Assembly: GCF_030009775.1 (NCBI RefSeq) | Contig: NZ_JASCTH010000015.1 | Location: 26,405 to 90,404 of the forward strand | Origin: Actinoplanes sandaracinus | Lineage (GTDB): Bacteria; Actinomycetota; Actinomycetes; Mycobacteriales; Micromonosporaceae | DNA: 64,000 nucleotides | Direction: 5' to 3' | In this document: positions 8,779 to 17,242 of the stretch, piece after piece | Position numbering within the stretch: the stretch's first letter is position 1 | Layout of the letters: each line of letters begins with the position of its first letter | Notes under the pieces: generated by a model | Databases searched by the model: none | The model's input: the letters and a program-made list of their open reading frames with translations, nothing else | What the model was told of the DNA's origin: nothing | Position numbers and translations under genes: made by a program

Positions 8779-9377
8779 CGGCTCTTGCCCAGCAGCCGGA
8801 TCGCCTGGCGCAGCAGCACCGGAACCGGCGGCGCCTCGCCGTCGATCGTCTCGCCGACCGCAGCCACCGCCTGATCGGCCTGCGACGCCGTCCAGCCGAG
8901 CGCGAGCACGCCCTGACGGACCTGCTCCTGCCACGCCCCGGCGAGCATCCCGGCGGAGCCGGTGTCACCGAACCCGATCGGGCCGATCTTGTCCTTGAGC
9001 TCGACGATCATCTTCTCGGCGCCGCGCTTGCCGATGCCCGGCACCTTCGTCAGCGCCGCGACGTCCGCGCCGGCCAGAGCACGGCGTACCGCATCGGGTT
9101 GATGCACCGCGAGCACCGCCTGCGCGATCCGGGGGCCGACGCCGTTGGCCGTCAGCAGCAGGTCGAAGAGCTGCCGTTCGCCGTCGTCGGCGAAGCCGAA
9201 GAGGGTGAGCGAGTCCTCGCGGACGATGAGCGTGGTCGCGAGCCGGGCCTCCGCGCCGGTGCGCAGCCCGGCGAGCGTGCCGGGCGTGCAGAAGACCCGC
9301 ATGCCGACGCCACCGACCTCGACCACGGCACTGTCCGGAAGGATCGCGGTGACCACACCGCGCACGCTGGCGATCAT
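8775..9377 (-). CDS. ruvA: Holliday junction DNA-binding protein RuvA
   Basis: RuvA binds four-way junctions and loads RuvB. The 200-aa length is standard. It has an N-terminal OB fold starting MIASVRGVV, two helix-hairpin-helix motifs (GVGPRIAQAVL near 79-89, VPGIGKRGAEKM near 112-123) and a C-terminal RuvB-contact domain. The ATG overlaps the ruvC stop (ATGA), and its own stop overlaps the ruvB start, so the three are translationally coupled. Confidence 0.97.
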   Translation of the reverse strand: MIASVRGVVTAILPDSAVVEVGGVGMRVFCTPGTLAGLRTGAEARLATTLIVREDSLTLFGFADDGERQLFDLLLTANGVGPRIAQAVLAVHQPDAVRRALAGADVAALTKVPGIGKRGAEKMIVELKDKIGPIGFGDTGSAGMLAGAWQEQVRQGVLALGWTASQADQAVAAVGETIDGEAPPVPVLLRQAIRLLGKSR

Positions 9378-9901
9378 CGGCTGCTCCTGCGGGCGGCGGC
9401 GAGCGCCGCGGCTTGGATCCTCGCGCGGGTGCCCCCACGCCAGATGTGGCAGATGGCGATGGCGATCGCGTCGGCCGCGTCGGCCGGTTTCGGCGGCGCG
9501 TCGAGTTTCAGCAACTTGGTCACCATGGCGGTGACCTGTGCCTTGTCGGCGGTGCCGGAGCCGGTGACGGCCGCCTTGACCTCGCTCGGGGTGTAGGTCT
9601 GCACCGGCAGACCGGCCCGCGCCCCGGCCAGGATCGCGACCGCGCTCGCCTGTGCGGTGCCCATCACGGTCCGCGCGTTGTGCTGCGAGAAGACGCGCTC
9701 GACGGCGACGCTCTCCGGTTGGTACGCGGCGACCAGCTCGGCGAGCGAACGGTCCAGGTGCAGCAGGCGCTGCGAGATGTCCTCGTCGGGTTCGCTGCGG
9801 ACCACGGTGTAGCCGATCAGCTTCCCCGGCCGCCCCGGCATTCCTTCGACGACGCCGACGCCGCATCTCGTCAGCCCCGGATCGATGCCGAGCACGCGCA
9901 C
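9374..9901 (-). CDS. ruvC: Holliday junction endonuclease RuvC
   Basis: RuvC resolves Holliday junctions. The RNase H-like acidic residues are all present: Asp7 in GIDPGLTRCG, Glu69 in VERVF, and the C-terminal pair in DAADAIAIAICH (141, 144). I chose the GTG at 9899-9901 because GGGGAG lies 7 nt upstream. That gives 175 aa, the normal size. First gene of the ruvC-ruvA-ruvB operon. Confidence 0.97.
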   Translation of the reverse strand: MRVLGIDPGLTRCGVGVVEGMPGRPGKLIGYTVVRSEPDEDISQRLLHLDRSLAELVAAYQPESVAVERVFSQHNARTVMGTAQASAVAILAGARAGLPVQTYTPSEVKAAVTGSGTADKAQVTAMVTKLLKLDAPPKPADAADAIAIAICHIWRGGTRARIQAAALAAARRSSR

Positions 9902-10001
9902 CAACTGTCTCCCCTCGCGTACGTGTGTTCGACACCCTAGTACGCCCTCCGCTTGCGCCCTCCCCCGACACGCCTCGACGATGGGTCGAGGAGGTTCAGC
10001 C

Positions 10002-10526
10002 ATGCACCTCATCCCGCCGATGGACGACGAGCCGCCACCGGACTTCATCGCCTTCGTCACCGCCCACGCCTCCTCGTTGCGCGCCGAGTCGTCACGGCTG
10101 GTCGGCGGATCGACGGTGGCCGACGAGATCTATCGCGAGATCCTCGTCGATCTGGCCGGGCACTGGCGGCGCCTGCGCTGGCGGGGTCGGGCCGGGAGTT
10201 ACATGCGGCAGCGCCTCGCCGCGCGCACCGGGCAATGGCGGGAGGACCAGGTCTACGAGGTGGAGGTCCGCGTGCTGCGGCCTCCGCGACCGGTGGTCCC
10301 GCCGGTCACCGTCGGCGGAAGCCTGGCGCTGCGCAAAGCCGCGATCCTTCCGGGTACGGCCAGAGCCGACCTGGACGCGCTGGCCGACGCGGAGATCGCG
10401 TGGGTCCACGCGTACTTGCAATGGCAGTGGCGCCGGGTGGCCCGTTACGCGATCGGCAGCACCCTGCTGGTCGGCGGCATCATCCAGTACATGTCCTGGC
10501 TGAGTGGCGGCAGCCCACCGACCTAG
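10002..10526 (+). CDS. Uncharacterised protein with one C-terminal membrane segment
   Basis: I do not recognise this 174-aa protein. The ATG follows GAGGAGG at 7-nt spacing, so the start is well supported. The N-terminal part contains RLVGGSTVADEIYREILVDL, which faintly recalls the helical region 2 of sigma factors, and RAGSYMRQRLAAR. A hydrophobic segment near the end (AIGSTLLVGGIIQYM) could anchor it with most of the protein in the cytoplasm. It is transcribed away from ruvC, and its 3' end overlaps the convergent Uma2 gene by 4 bp. Confidence 0.7.
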   Translation: MHLIPPMDDEPPPDFIAFVTAHASSLRAESSRLVGGSTVADEIYREILVDLAGHWRRLRWRGRAGSYMRQRLAARTGQWREDQVYEVEVRVLRPPRPVVPPVTVGGSLALRKAAILPGTARADLDALADAEIAWVHAYLQWQWRRVARYAIGSTLLVGGIIQYMSWLSGGSPPT

Positions 10527-11068
10527 GACCTGGCCCGGAACTCGATCTCCAGCTCGGAGAGGCGAGCCGAGCGCTCCAGCCGGTAGACGGGACCGTTGCC
10601 GGTCAACTCCAGGCGATGCAGGAGCACCCCGCCGTCGTCGTGCGAACGCTCCGGGGTCCGCTCGACGATCCAATATTCCGGGATCCGGCGTTCCGCATAC
10701 CAGAGCGCCTTGTCGGTGTATTCGCCGTTCTCCGATCCTTCCGACACGATCTCGATGACCGTCTGGAAGGCCGAGCCGCGCAGATTGGAGAAGTCCGCGA
10801 GCTCGGGTGGGAGCTCCTTGACGACACCCACGTCAGGGAGGCGGAGATCTCGCGGCCGGTCCCCTCGCACCCCAGTGTCCTGGAATGCCTCAAGACCGGC
10901 CGCGCACAGCATCTGCACGAGCCGCCGCGCCATCAACTTATGCCAGAAGGTCGATGGCGTCATGATGACGAGGTTTCCCTCGTGCAGTTCGTAGCGATAC
11001 TCCTTGGGCAAGAGGGCGAGATCATCGACATCCAGGTCTTCAATCCGCGGCAGGCGGAACTCCGTCAT
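10523..11068 (-). CDS. Uma2-family (DUF820) putative endonuclease
   Basis: The 181-aa protein has the Uma2 pattern: YRYELHEGNLVIMTPSTFWH near the N-terminus, then LRLPDVGVV, VIEIVSEGS and, after DKALWYA, the block IPEYWIVE. These supply a PD-(D/E)XK-like acidic and lysine set. The family is common and often multicopy in actinobacteria and cyanobacteria. Its biological role is not established. I place the start at the ATG at 11066-11068. A GTG four codons earlier sits right against the purine-rich run and is less likely. Confidence 0.85.
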   Translation of the reverse strand: MTEFRLPRIEDLDVDDLALLPKEYRYELHEGNLVIMTPSTFWHKLMARRLVQMLCAAGLEAFQDTGVRGDRPRDLRLPDVGVVKELPPELADFSNLRGSAFQTVIEIVSEGSENGEYTDKALWYAERRIPEYWIVERTPERSHDDGGVLLHRLELTGNGPVYRLERSARLSELEIEFRARS

Positions 11069-11111
11069 GAACGCAAGCACCCCCTCACCCTACTAGCTCC
11101 ATGACATCAAG

Positions 11112-11864
11112 TCATGCGTCAATAGCGGCCATTACCTCGTCGGAGATGTCGGCGTTGGAGAAGATGTTCTGCACGTCGTCGCAGTCCTCGAGAGCGTCGA
11201 TCAGCTTGAACACCTTGCGGGCCGCCTCCTCGTCGATCGGCACCGTCATCGTCGGCACCAGCGACGACTCCGCCGAGTCGTAGTCGATGCCGGCGCCCTG
11301 CAGCGCCGTCCGCACCGCGACCAGGTCGGTCGGCTCGCTGACCACCTCGAACGAGTCGCCCAGGTCGTTGATCTCCTCGGCGCCCGCGTCGAGCACGGCG
11401 AGCATCAGATCGTCCTCGCTGAGCCCGGCCTTCGGGACGATGATCACGCCCTTGCGGTTGAAGAGGTACGACACGGAGCCCGCGTCGGCGAACGTGCCGT
11501 GGTTGCGGGTGAGCCGGGTGCGCACCTCGGTGGCCGCCCGGTTCCGGTTGTCGGTGAGGCACTCGATCAGGATGGCGACCCCGTTGGGGCCGTAGCCCTC
11601 ATACATGATCGTCTGCCAGTCGGCGCCGCCGGCTTCGAGACCGGAGCCCCGCTTGACCGCGTTGTTGATGTTGTCGTTCGGGACCGACGACTTCTTCGCC
11701 TTCTGGATGGCGTCGTAGAGCGTGGGGTTACCCGAGACGTCACCACCGCCGGTCCGGGCCGCGACCTCGATGTTCTTGATCAGCTTGGCGAACATCTTGC
11801 CGCGCTTGGCGTCGATGACGGCCTTCTTGTGCTTGGTCGTCGCCCACTTGGAGTGGCCGGACAT
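11112..11864 (-). CDS. yebC: YebC/PmpR-family protein
   Basis: The 250-aa protein starts with the hallmark MSGHSKWATTKHKKAVIDAK and contains GPNGVAILIECLTDNRNRAA. The family has been described as DNA-binding regulators and, more recently, as translation factors easing ribosome stalling. The sequence cannot decide between them. GGAGG lies 6 nt before the ATG. The neighbourhood (pdxT before it, ruvC after it) matches the conserved actinobacterial order, with two extra genes inserted before ruvC. Confidence 0.96.
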   Translation of the reverse strand: MSGHSKWATTKHKKAVIDAKRGKMFAKLIKNIEVAARTGGGDVSGNPTLYDAIQKAKKSSVPNDNINNAVKRGSGLEAGGADWQTIMYEGYGPNGVAILIECLTDNRNRAATEVRTRLTRNHGTFADAGSVSYLFNRKGVIIVPKAGLSEDDLMLAVLDAGAEEINDLGDSFEVVSEPTDLVAVRTALQGAGIDYDSAESSLVPTMTVPIDEEAARKVFKLIDALEDCDDVQNIFSNADISDEVMAAIDA

Positions 11865-11882
11865 GCGTAACCTCCGCTTAGA

Positions 11883-12479
11883 TCAAAGAGCCTGGCGGAC
11901 CATCTCGACGAAGTACCGATGGACACGAAGGTCGCCGGTGAGCTCCGGGTGGAAAGCCGTGGCGAGCAGGTTCCCCTGCCGAACGGCCACAATCCTACCG
12001 GCGGCGGCGCCTTCGGCCACGCGCCCCAGCACCCGCACGTCGCCGCCGACCTCCTCGACCCACGGCGCGCGGATGAAGACGGCGTGGAACGGGCCACCCT
12101 CGATGTCGTCGATCGCCACCTCGGCCTCGAACGAGTGGACCTGGCGGCCGAACGCGTTGCGCCGCACGGTCATGTCGATGCCCTGGAAGGACTCCTGGTC
12201 GGGCCGCCCGTCCAGGACGTTCGAGGCCAGCATGATCATGCCGGCGCAGGAGCCGTACACCGGCATGCCGTCGGCGATCCGCTTGCGGATCGGGTCGAGC
12301 AGCCCGAACGAGACCGCCAGGTTGCTGATCGCGGTCGACTCCCCGCCGGGGATCACCAGGCCGTCGACGTCGGCGAGTTCCTCGGGACGGCGGACCGGGC
12401 GGGCCAGCACGTCCGACTCGGCCAGCGCGGAAAGGTGTTCACGCACGTCGCCCTGCAGGGCCAGCACTCCGATGTTCAC
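11883..12479 (-). CDS. pdxT: Pyridoxal 5'-phosphate synthase glutaminase subunit PdxT
   Basis: PdxT releases ammonia from glutamine for PLP synthesis by PdxS. The 198-aa protein has the class-I amidotransferase oxyanion segment GLVIPGGESTA, the nucleophile Cys78 in VYGSCAGMIML and the His-x-Glu of TAFHPELTGD. The GTG at 12477-12479 has no ribosome site, but TAGAGT lies 7 nt upstream, so the message is probably leaderless. pdxS is divergent instead of being in the same operon. Confidence 0.95.
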   Translation of the reverse strand: MNIGVLALQGDVREHLSALAESDVLARPVRRPEELADVDGLVIPGGESTAISNLAVSFGLLDPIRKRIADGMPVYGSCAGMIMLASNVLDGRPDQESFQGIDMTVRRNAFGRQVHSFEAEVAIDDIEGGPFHAVFIRAPWVEEVGGDVRVLGRVAEGAAAGRIVAVRQGNLLATAFHPELTGDLRVHRYFVEMVRQAL

Positions 12480-12486
12480 AACCCCA

Positions 12487-12492
12487 ACTCTA
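12487..12492 (-). promoter_or_regulatory. Candidate leaderless -10 element of pdxT
   Basis: TAGAGT (minus strand) ends 7 nt before the pdxT GTG with no Shine-Dalgarno between. The 193-bp gap between pdxT and pdxS must hold both promoters. I could not fix the pdxS one. Confidence 0.4.
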
Positions 12493-12672
12493 GGGTCGGC
12501 GTGTCGCGCCGCGGAAACGGCCCGCACTTGATGACCTTCGCCACCCGGCCCGGGCATTTCTCCTGGCCCGGAGGTAAAGCAGGCCACCGGGGAGCCGATT
12601 GGCTATCGGAGCGCGTATCACCGCTTCGTAGGATCCCGTTCACCAGATAACCCGCACGAGGAGCCGAAAACC

Positions 12673-13569
12673 ATGTCTGAGAACCAGCCCGCCGTCGGAA
12701 CCGCCCGCGTCAAGCGCGGCATGGCGGAGATGCTCAAGGGCGGCGTGATCATGGACGTGGTCAACGCCGAGCAGGCGAAGATCGCCGAGGACGCGGGCGC
12801 CGTCGCGGTCATGGCACTGGAGCGCGTCCCGGCCGACATCCGGGCGCAGGGCGGCATCTCCCGGATGTCCGACCCCGACATGATCGAGAACATCATCAAC
12901 ACGGTCTCCATCCCGGTGATGGCCAAGGCCCGGATCGGCCACTTCGTCGAGGCCCAGGTGCTGCAGTCGCTCGGCGTCGACTACGTCGACGAGTCCGAGG
13001 TGCTGTCCCCTGCCGACTTCGCCAACCACATCGACAAGTGGCAGTTCACCGTGCCGTTCGTCTGCGGCGCCACCAACCTGGGCGAGGCGCTGCGCCGCAT
13101 CACCGAGGGCGCGGCCATGATCCGCTCCAAGGGCGAGGCCGGCACCGGCGACGTCTCCAACGCCACCACTCACATGCGCAAGATCCGCGCCGAGCTCCGC
13201 CGCCTGCAGACGCTGCCCGAGGACGAGCTCTACGTCGCCGCGAAGGAGCTGCAGGCGCCGTACGAGCTGGTCAAGGAGGTCGCCGAGGCCGGCAAGCTCC
13301 CGGTGGTCCTCTTCACCGCCGGCGGCATCGCCACCCCGGCAGACGCCGCGATGATGATGCAGCTCGGCGCCGAGGGCGTCTTCGTCGGCTCCGGCATCTT
13401 CAAGTCGGGCAACCCGGCCCAGCGCGCCGCCGCGATCGTCAAGGCCACCACCTTCCACGACGACCCCGACGTGATCGCCAAGGTCTCCCGCGGTCTCGGC
13501 GAGGCCATGGTCGGCATCAACGTCGACGACGAGCCGGTCCCGCACCGTCTGTCCGAGCGCGGCTGGTGA
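12673..13569 (+). CDS. pdxS: Pyridoxal 5'-phosphate synthase subunit PdxS
   Basis: PdxS condenses ribose 5-phosphate, glyceraldehyde 3-phosphate and ammonia into PLP. The 298-aa protein is highly conserved. Asp28 (VIMDVV), Lys85 in VMAKARIGH and Lys153 in RSKGEAGTGD match the catalytic lysines of the family. GAGGAG lies 9 nt before the ATG. It is transcribed away from pdxT and ends in a strong terminator. Confidence 0.98.
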   Translation: MSENQPAVGTARVKRGMAEMLKGGVIMDVVNAEQAKIAEDAGAVAVMALERVPADIRAQGGISRMSDPDMIENIINTVSIPVMAKARIGHFVEAQVLQSLGVDYVDESEVLSPADFANHIDKWQFTVPFVCGATNLGEALRRITEGAAMIRSKGEAGTGDVSNATTHMRKIRAELRRLQTLPEDELYVAAKELQAPYELVKEVAEAGKLPVVLFTAGGIATPADAAMMMQLGAEGVFVGSGIFKSGNPAQRAAAIVKATTFHDDPDVIAKVSRGLGEAMVGINVDDEPVPHRLSERGW

Positions 13570-13589
13570 CCTGCCGGTAACGCTTTCCC

Positions 13590-13622
13590 GAGAAGGGCTC
13601 CGCATCGCGCGGGGCCCTTCTC
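13590..13622 (+). terminator. Intrinsic terminator of pdxS
   Basis: A 14-bp stem (13590-13603 with 13609-13622, one G-T wobble) has a 5-nt loop and starts 20 nt after the pdxS stop. Only a weak T run follows. Confidence 0.7.
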
Positions 13623-13802
13623 CGCTTCCCGGTCCCGGTGCGCTCTCCGGGCGGACCACCCCGCGGCGGTACGGCCACACCGCCCCCGACCGCACCGGAG
13701 GAGTCCCGGGCCTCCCCCGCGAGGCCCGGCCCGCTCACGGCCGAAGCCGCGACGGCCGGGCTGCCACGCGGTGACCGGCGTGCCGTCAACCGGCCGCGAA
13801 GG

Positions 13803-14345
13803 TCAGACGGCCTGGGCCGGCAGGGCGCCCTCGGCCGGCGAGGCCGGGGTGGGGACCGCCCGGGCCAGGGGGAGAGCCGGCAGCGACGGCTCGACGATGT
13901 CGAAGTACTGGGGCCGGGGATAGCGCCGGGCCAGCCGGAACAGCCGGACGAAGACGCGGCGACGGGCGCTCAGGGCGTCGCGGACCAGATCGGTGTGCAC
14001 CTGCCGGGCCAGGACCACCCGCCGGCTGGTCGCGGCCAGCGTGCGCACCGCCGGATCGGCCGGGTCGAGGGTCACCGCCTGCAGCTGCCGCGTGAGGTCG
14101 TTCTCGGCGGTCTCGCGTTCGCCGGGTTCGGCGTCGAGAGCCAGCCTGGCCGCGGAATAGAGCTCCACCGACTCGCGTCGCTCGGCGACGACCGCGGCGG
14201 CCGCGGCACGGCGCAGCAGATGCGCGTCCAGGGCGCGCTCGGCCGACCGCGCCCGCGTGTGCAGACGCTCCACCCTCTGGGCGGTCCAGCCGAGGTACGC
14301 CGAGAAGATCGCGGCCAGCACGACGACTCCCACCACCCACCACAT
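13803..14345 (-). CDS. LemA-like membrane-anchored helical protein
   Basis: The 180-aa product begins with one membrane helix (WWVVGVVVLAAIFSAYLGW) and then a long helical region with RVERLHTRARSAERALDAHL and RRAAAAAVVAERRESV. This resembles the LemA fold, but the match is by eye and partial. The ATG at 14343-14345 has TACGAT 7 nt upstream and no ribosome site, suggesting a leaderless message. The position after pimA is held by a different membrane/NUDIX gene in mycobacteria. Function unknown. Confidence 0.6.
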   Translation of the reverse strand: MWWVVGVVVLAAIFSAYLGWTAQRVERLHTRARSAERALDAHLLRRAAAAAVVAERRESVELYSAARLALDAEPGERETAENDLTRQLQAVTLDPADPAVRTLAATSRRVVLARQVHTDLVRDALSARRRVFVRLFRLARRYPRPQYFDIVEPSLPALPLARAVPTPASPAEGALPAQAV

Positions 14346-14352
14346 GCGGGGC

Positions 14353-14358
14353 ATCGTA
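14353..14358 (-). promoter_or_regulatory. Candidate leaderless -10 element of the LemA-like gene
   Basis: TACGAT (minus strand) ends 7 nt before the ATG at 14345, with no Shine-Dalgarno between. It lies just past the stop of pimA, so the gene may have its own promoter. Confidence 0.3.
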
Positions 14359-14397
14359 GTGCCGGAATGTGTCGGAGCGCCGCATGCCCCGGCGTGG

Positions 14398-15534
14398 TCA
14401 GGACCACTCGTCGTCGAAGACGCGCCCGTCGGTGGCCTCGATCGCGGTCGCGTAGACCTCGAGCACCCGGTTGGCCACACTCGGCCAGTCGAACGCGCCG
14501 ACGGCCGCCCGGGCGCACGATGACAGGTCGGTCCGGCGGGCCGGGTCGTCCAGCAGCTCACCTAGCAGCCGGGTCAGTGCGGCCTGGTCACCGTTGGGGA
14601 AGAGGGCTCCGGCGCGGCCGCCGTCGAGCACCCGGCGGAACGCGTCGAGGTCGCTGGCGGCGATCGCGGCGCCGGCGGCCATCGCCTCGGTGAGGATCAT
14701 GCCGAAGCTCTCGCCGCCGGTGTTCGGGGCCACGTAGACGTCGACGCTGCGCAACATGCGCGCCTTGTCGGCCTCGGAGACCAGGCCCAGGAACTCCACC
14801 CGGTCGTGGAGTTCCTTCGGGATGTCGTCGTAGAGCTCGTCACGGTCTCCCGGCCCGGCGACGAGCATGCGCAGCCCGGGGCGTTCGCGAGCGAGGGACA
14901 CGAACGCCGTACGCAGCAGGGGGAAGCCCTTGCGGGGCTCGGTGAAGCGGCCGAGGAAACCGATCGCGCCGCCGTCGCCGGGCCATCCGGGCAAGGGCAC
15001 GGCCGAGGCGAACTTGCGGACCGCGACGCCGTTGGGGATCTCGACCGCGCCGCCGCCGAGGTGCTCGACCTGGACCTTCCGGGCGAGTTCGCTGACCGCG
15101 ATCCGGGCGGTGATCTTCTCCATCGCCGGTTGCAGGAAGTTCTGTGCGGCCGACAGCGCCCGGGAGCGGGTCATCGCGGTGTGGAAGGTGGCGACCACCG
15201 GCCCACGCGCGGAGAGCACCGCCAGGAAGGTCAGGCTGGGGGTGAACGGCTCGTGCACGTGCAGCACGTCGAACTCACCCCGCCGCAGCCAACGGCGGAC
15301 CCGGGCGGTGGAGACCGGGCCGAAGGAGATCCGGGCGACCGAGCCGTTGTAGGGCAACGGCACCGCCCGCCCGGCGGGCACGACGTATTCCGGCAGGCCG
15401 GCGTCGTCGTCGGCGGGCGCGAGCACGCTCACCTCGTGGCCGAGTTCGAGCAGCGCCTCCGACAGGTCCATGATGTGGTTCTGCACGCCGCCCGGGACGT
15501 CGAACGAGTAGGGCGAGACGATCCCGATCCGCAC
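14398..15534 (-). CDS. pimA: Phosphatidylinositol alpha-mannosyltransferase PimA
   Basis: PimA transfers mannose from GDP-mannose to phosphatidylinositol, the first step of PIM synthesis at the inner face of the membrane. The 378-aa GT4 protein starts VRIGIVSPYSFDVPGGVQNH, has HVHEPFTPS and ends its nucleotide-sugar site with GESFGMILTEAMAAG (the E-x7-E pair). The GTG start follows AGGAGG at a short 4-nt spacing. The order pgsA-acyltransferase-pimA is the conserved PIM cluster. Confidence 0.92.
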   Translation of the reverse strand: MRIGIVSPYSFDVPGGVQNHIMDLSEALLELGHEVSVLAPADDDAGLPEYVVPAGRAVPLPYNGSVARISFGPVSTARVRRWLRRGEFDVLHVHEPFTPSLTFLAVLSARGPVVATFHTAMTRSRALSAAQNFLQPAMEKITARIAVSELARKVQVEHLGGGAVEIPNGVAVRKFASAVPLPGWPGDGGAIGFLGRFTEPRKGFPLLRTAFVSLARERPGLRMLVAGPGDRDELYDDIPKELHDRVEFLGLVSEADKARMLRSVDVYVAPNTGGESFGMILTEAMAAGAAIAASDLDAFRRVLDGGRAGALFPNGDQAALTRLLGELLDDPARRTDLSSCARAAVGAFDWPSVANRVLEVYATAIEATDGRVFDDEWS

Positions 15535-15542
15535 AGCGCCTC

Positions 15543-16409
15543 CTAGAGCCAGAGCTTCTGGAGCATGTGCCAGTCCTGCGGGTGCTCGGCGATGCCGGCC
15601 GCGTAAGCGTCGGCGAGCTGCTGCGTCGTCTTCTTGACGCGCTCGTCGAGCGGCCCGTCCACCGGCGGGATGATCCTGCGCATCCGCGCCACGGTGCGTT
15701 TCTCGTCGAACCACAGGTCGACCGCGAAGAGCGGCGCGCCGCTGCGGATGGCGAGGATCGCCGGCCCGGCGGGCATGCGGGTCTTCCCGTCGAAGAACGT
15801 CACCTCCACGCCGGAGCGGGACAGATCGCGGTCGCCGAGCAGCGGCACCACCCACCCCTTGCGCAGGTGTTCGGTGAGCACGTCGAGCGGCGGGCGCTCA
15901 CCGCCGGTGAGCGGGAGGATCTTCATACCGAGCTTCTCCCGGTACGCCACGAACTGCTCGAACACGGCCTCCGGCTTGAGCCGCTCGGCCACCGTGATCA
16001 GCGGCCAGCCGTGCGCGGTCACCCAGGCGCCGGCGACATCCCAGTTCCCCGCGTGCGGCAGCGCGAGGACCACGCCGTCGCCGTCGGCGACCGCCTGCTT
16101 CAGCTGCTGGTAGCTCTCCGGAACCATGAAGAAGCCGTCCAGGAACTGCTCGCGGGTCTGCGACGGAAGCCGGAACGCCTCCATCCAGTAGCGGGCGTAC
16201 GACCGGAGGCCGTCCCGCACCAGCGTGTCCGGCATGTCGTCGCCGGCGACGTGGCGCAGGTTGTCGCGCAGCCGCTGGGTGCCCCGCCCGTTGCTCCGGT
16301 ACGCCCGGTCGGCCGCCGCCTGGAACAGTGCCCGGGCCACCGGCAGCGGCAGCGCGCGCACCGCCCGCCACCCGGCCGCGTAGCCGATCTCGATCAGCCG
16401 GTCCTTCAC
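15543..16409 (-). CDS. Phosphatidylinositol mannoside acyltransferase (LpxL/HtrB family)
   Basis: The 288-aa protein belongs to the lysophospholipid acyltransferase family. The HX4D motif is seen in LPHAGNWDVAG, followed by PLLGDRDLSRSGVEV. By position between pgsA and pimA it should acylate the mannose of PIM1/PIM2, as the mycobacterial gene at this place does. GTG start, overlapping the pgsA stop as GTGA. The pimA start follows 8 nt later, so the three are one operon. Confidence 0.92.
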   Translation of the reverse strand: MKDRLIEIGYAAGWRAVRALPLPVARALFQAAADRAYRSNGRGTQRLRDNLRHVAGDDMPDTLVRDGLRSYARYWMEAFRLPSQTREQFLDGFFMVPESYQQLKQAVADGDGVVLALPHAGNWDVAGAWVTAHGWPLITVAERLKPEAVFEQFVAYREKLGMKILPLTGGERPPLDVLTEHLRKGWVVPLLGDRDLSRSGVEVTFFDGKTRMPAGPAILAIRSGAPLFAVDLWFDEKRTVARMRRIIPPVDGPLDERVKKTTQQLADAYAAGIAEHPQDWHMLQKLWL

Positions 16410-17026
16410 GCGGCCGGCGCCTTCGGCTCGGTCCGCCCGGCGTGGATCAGGCGCTGGAAGGCGGTGATGACGGAGAGGACGGCGAGCACCCACAGCGCCG
16501 CCGGCAGGCCCCAGTCCTGGCCGGCCGCGCCGAGCAGCCCGCCGGCCCCGACGATGAGCAGCCGTTCCAGACGCTCCGCGATGCCGACGTCGGCGTTCAG
16601 GCCGAGGCTCTCGGCGCGGGCCTTCACGTAGGACACGACCTGCCCGAAGACGAGGCTGAGCAGGGCGGCGACCACGCCGTTGTACGGGTTGCCCTCGGTC
16701 GCCATGTAATAGACGACGGCCCCGAAGACGGCGCCGTCGGCGATCCGGTCCATGGACGAGTCGAGGAGTGCCCCGAACTTGCCGGTGCCTCCGCGCATCC
16801 TGGCCATTGTGCCGTCGAGCGCATCGGTGAGCGCGAAGGCGGTTACGATCACGGTGCCCCAGAACAGGTGGCCCCGCGCACCGAAATACGACCCGATCAG
16901 CACACCGACGGTGCCGGCGACAGTGACCGCGTTGGGCGAGACGCCGATCCGGAGCAGGAAACGGGCGAGCGGGTCGATGCCGTACGCGACGACAGCACGA
17001 GCCGTTGTTTGAACGATCTTTGCCAT
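16406..17026 (-). CDS. pgsA: CDP-alcohol phosphatidyltransferase, phosphatidylinositol phosphate synthase
   Basis: This membrane enzyme joins CDP-diacylglycerol and an inositol phosphate to start phosphatidylinositol synthesis. The family signature D-x2-D-G-x2-A-R-x8-G-x3-D-x3-D is complete in DALDGTMARM through GALLDSSMDRIAD. Several hydrophobic helices surround it. I chose MAKIVQTTARAV at 17026 (206 aa), with GGTGGGA 5 nt upstream. The name pgsA follows the mycobacterial gene at this position. Confidence 0.93.
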   Translation of the reverse strand: MAKIVQTTARAVVAYGIDPLARFLLRIGVSPNAVTVAGTVGVLIGSYFGARGHLFWGTVIVTAFALTDALDGTMARMRGGTGKFGALLDSSMDRIADGAVFGAVVYYMATEGNPYNGVVAALLSLVFGQVVSYVKARAESLGLNADVGIAERLERLLIVGAGGLLGAAGQDWGLPAALWVLAVLSVITAFQRLIHAGRTEPKAPAA

Positions 17027-17242
17027 GGCCGTCCCACCATAACGGCGCACGACCAGCGGTGGTACGGCCCGACCCCCGGCTTGGCCGTATCGTCACCATC
17101 CGGCGCCTTTCCGAGGCCGTGCCGGCCCCCGGCGGAGAACCGAAGTAAAACCGGGCCAAAGGTTCTTGCGACCACGACTGGCCCGGGTGTGGGATTCATA
17201 GAACAACAGCGGAACAAACGGGAAACGACGGGAGCGCTCGGC

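Noticed and set aside
13786..14385. Alternative minus-strand frame over the LemA-like gene
   Set aside because: The other frame lacks a membrane start and helical pattern. The chosen frame has a clear N-terminal membrane helix and coherent composition.
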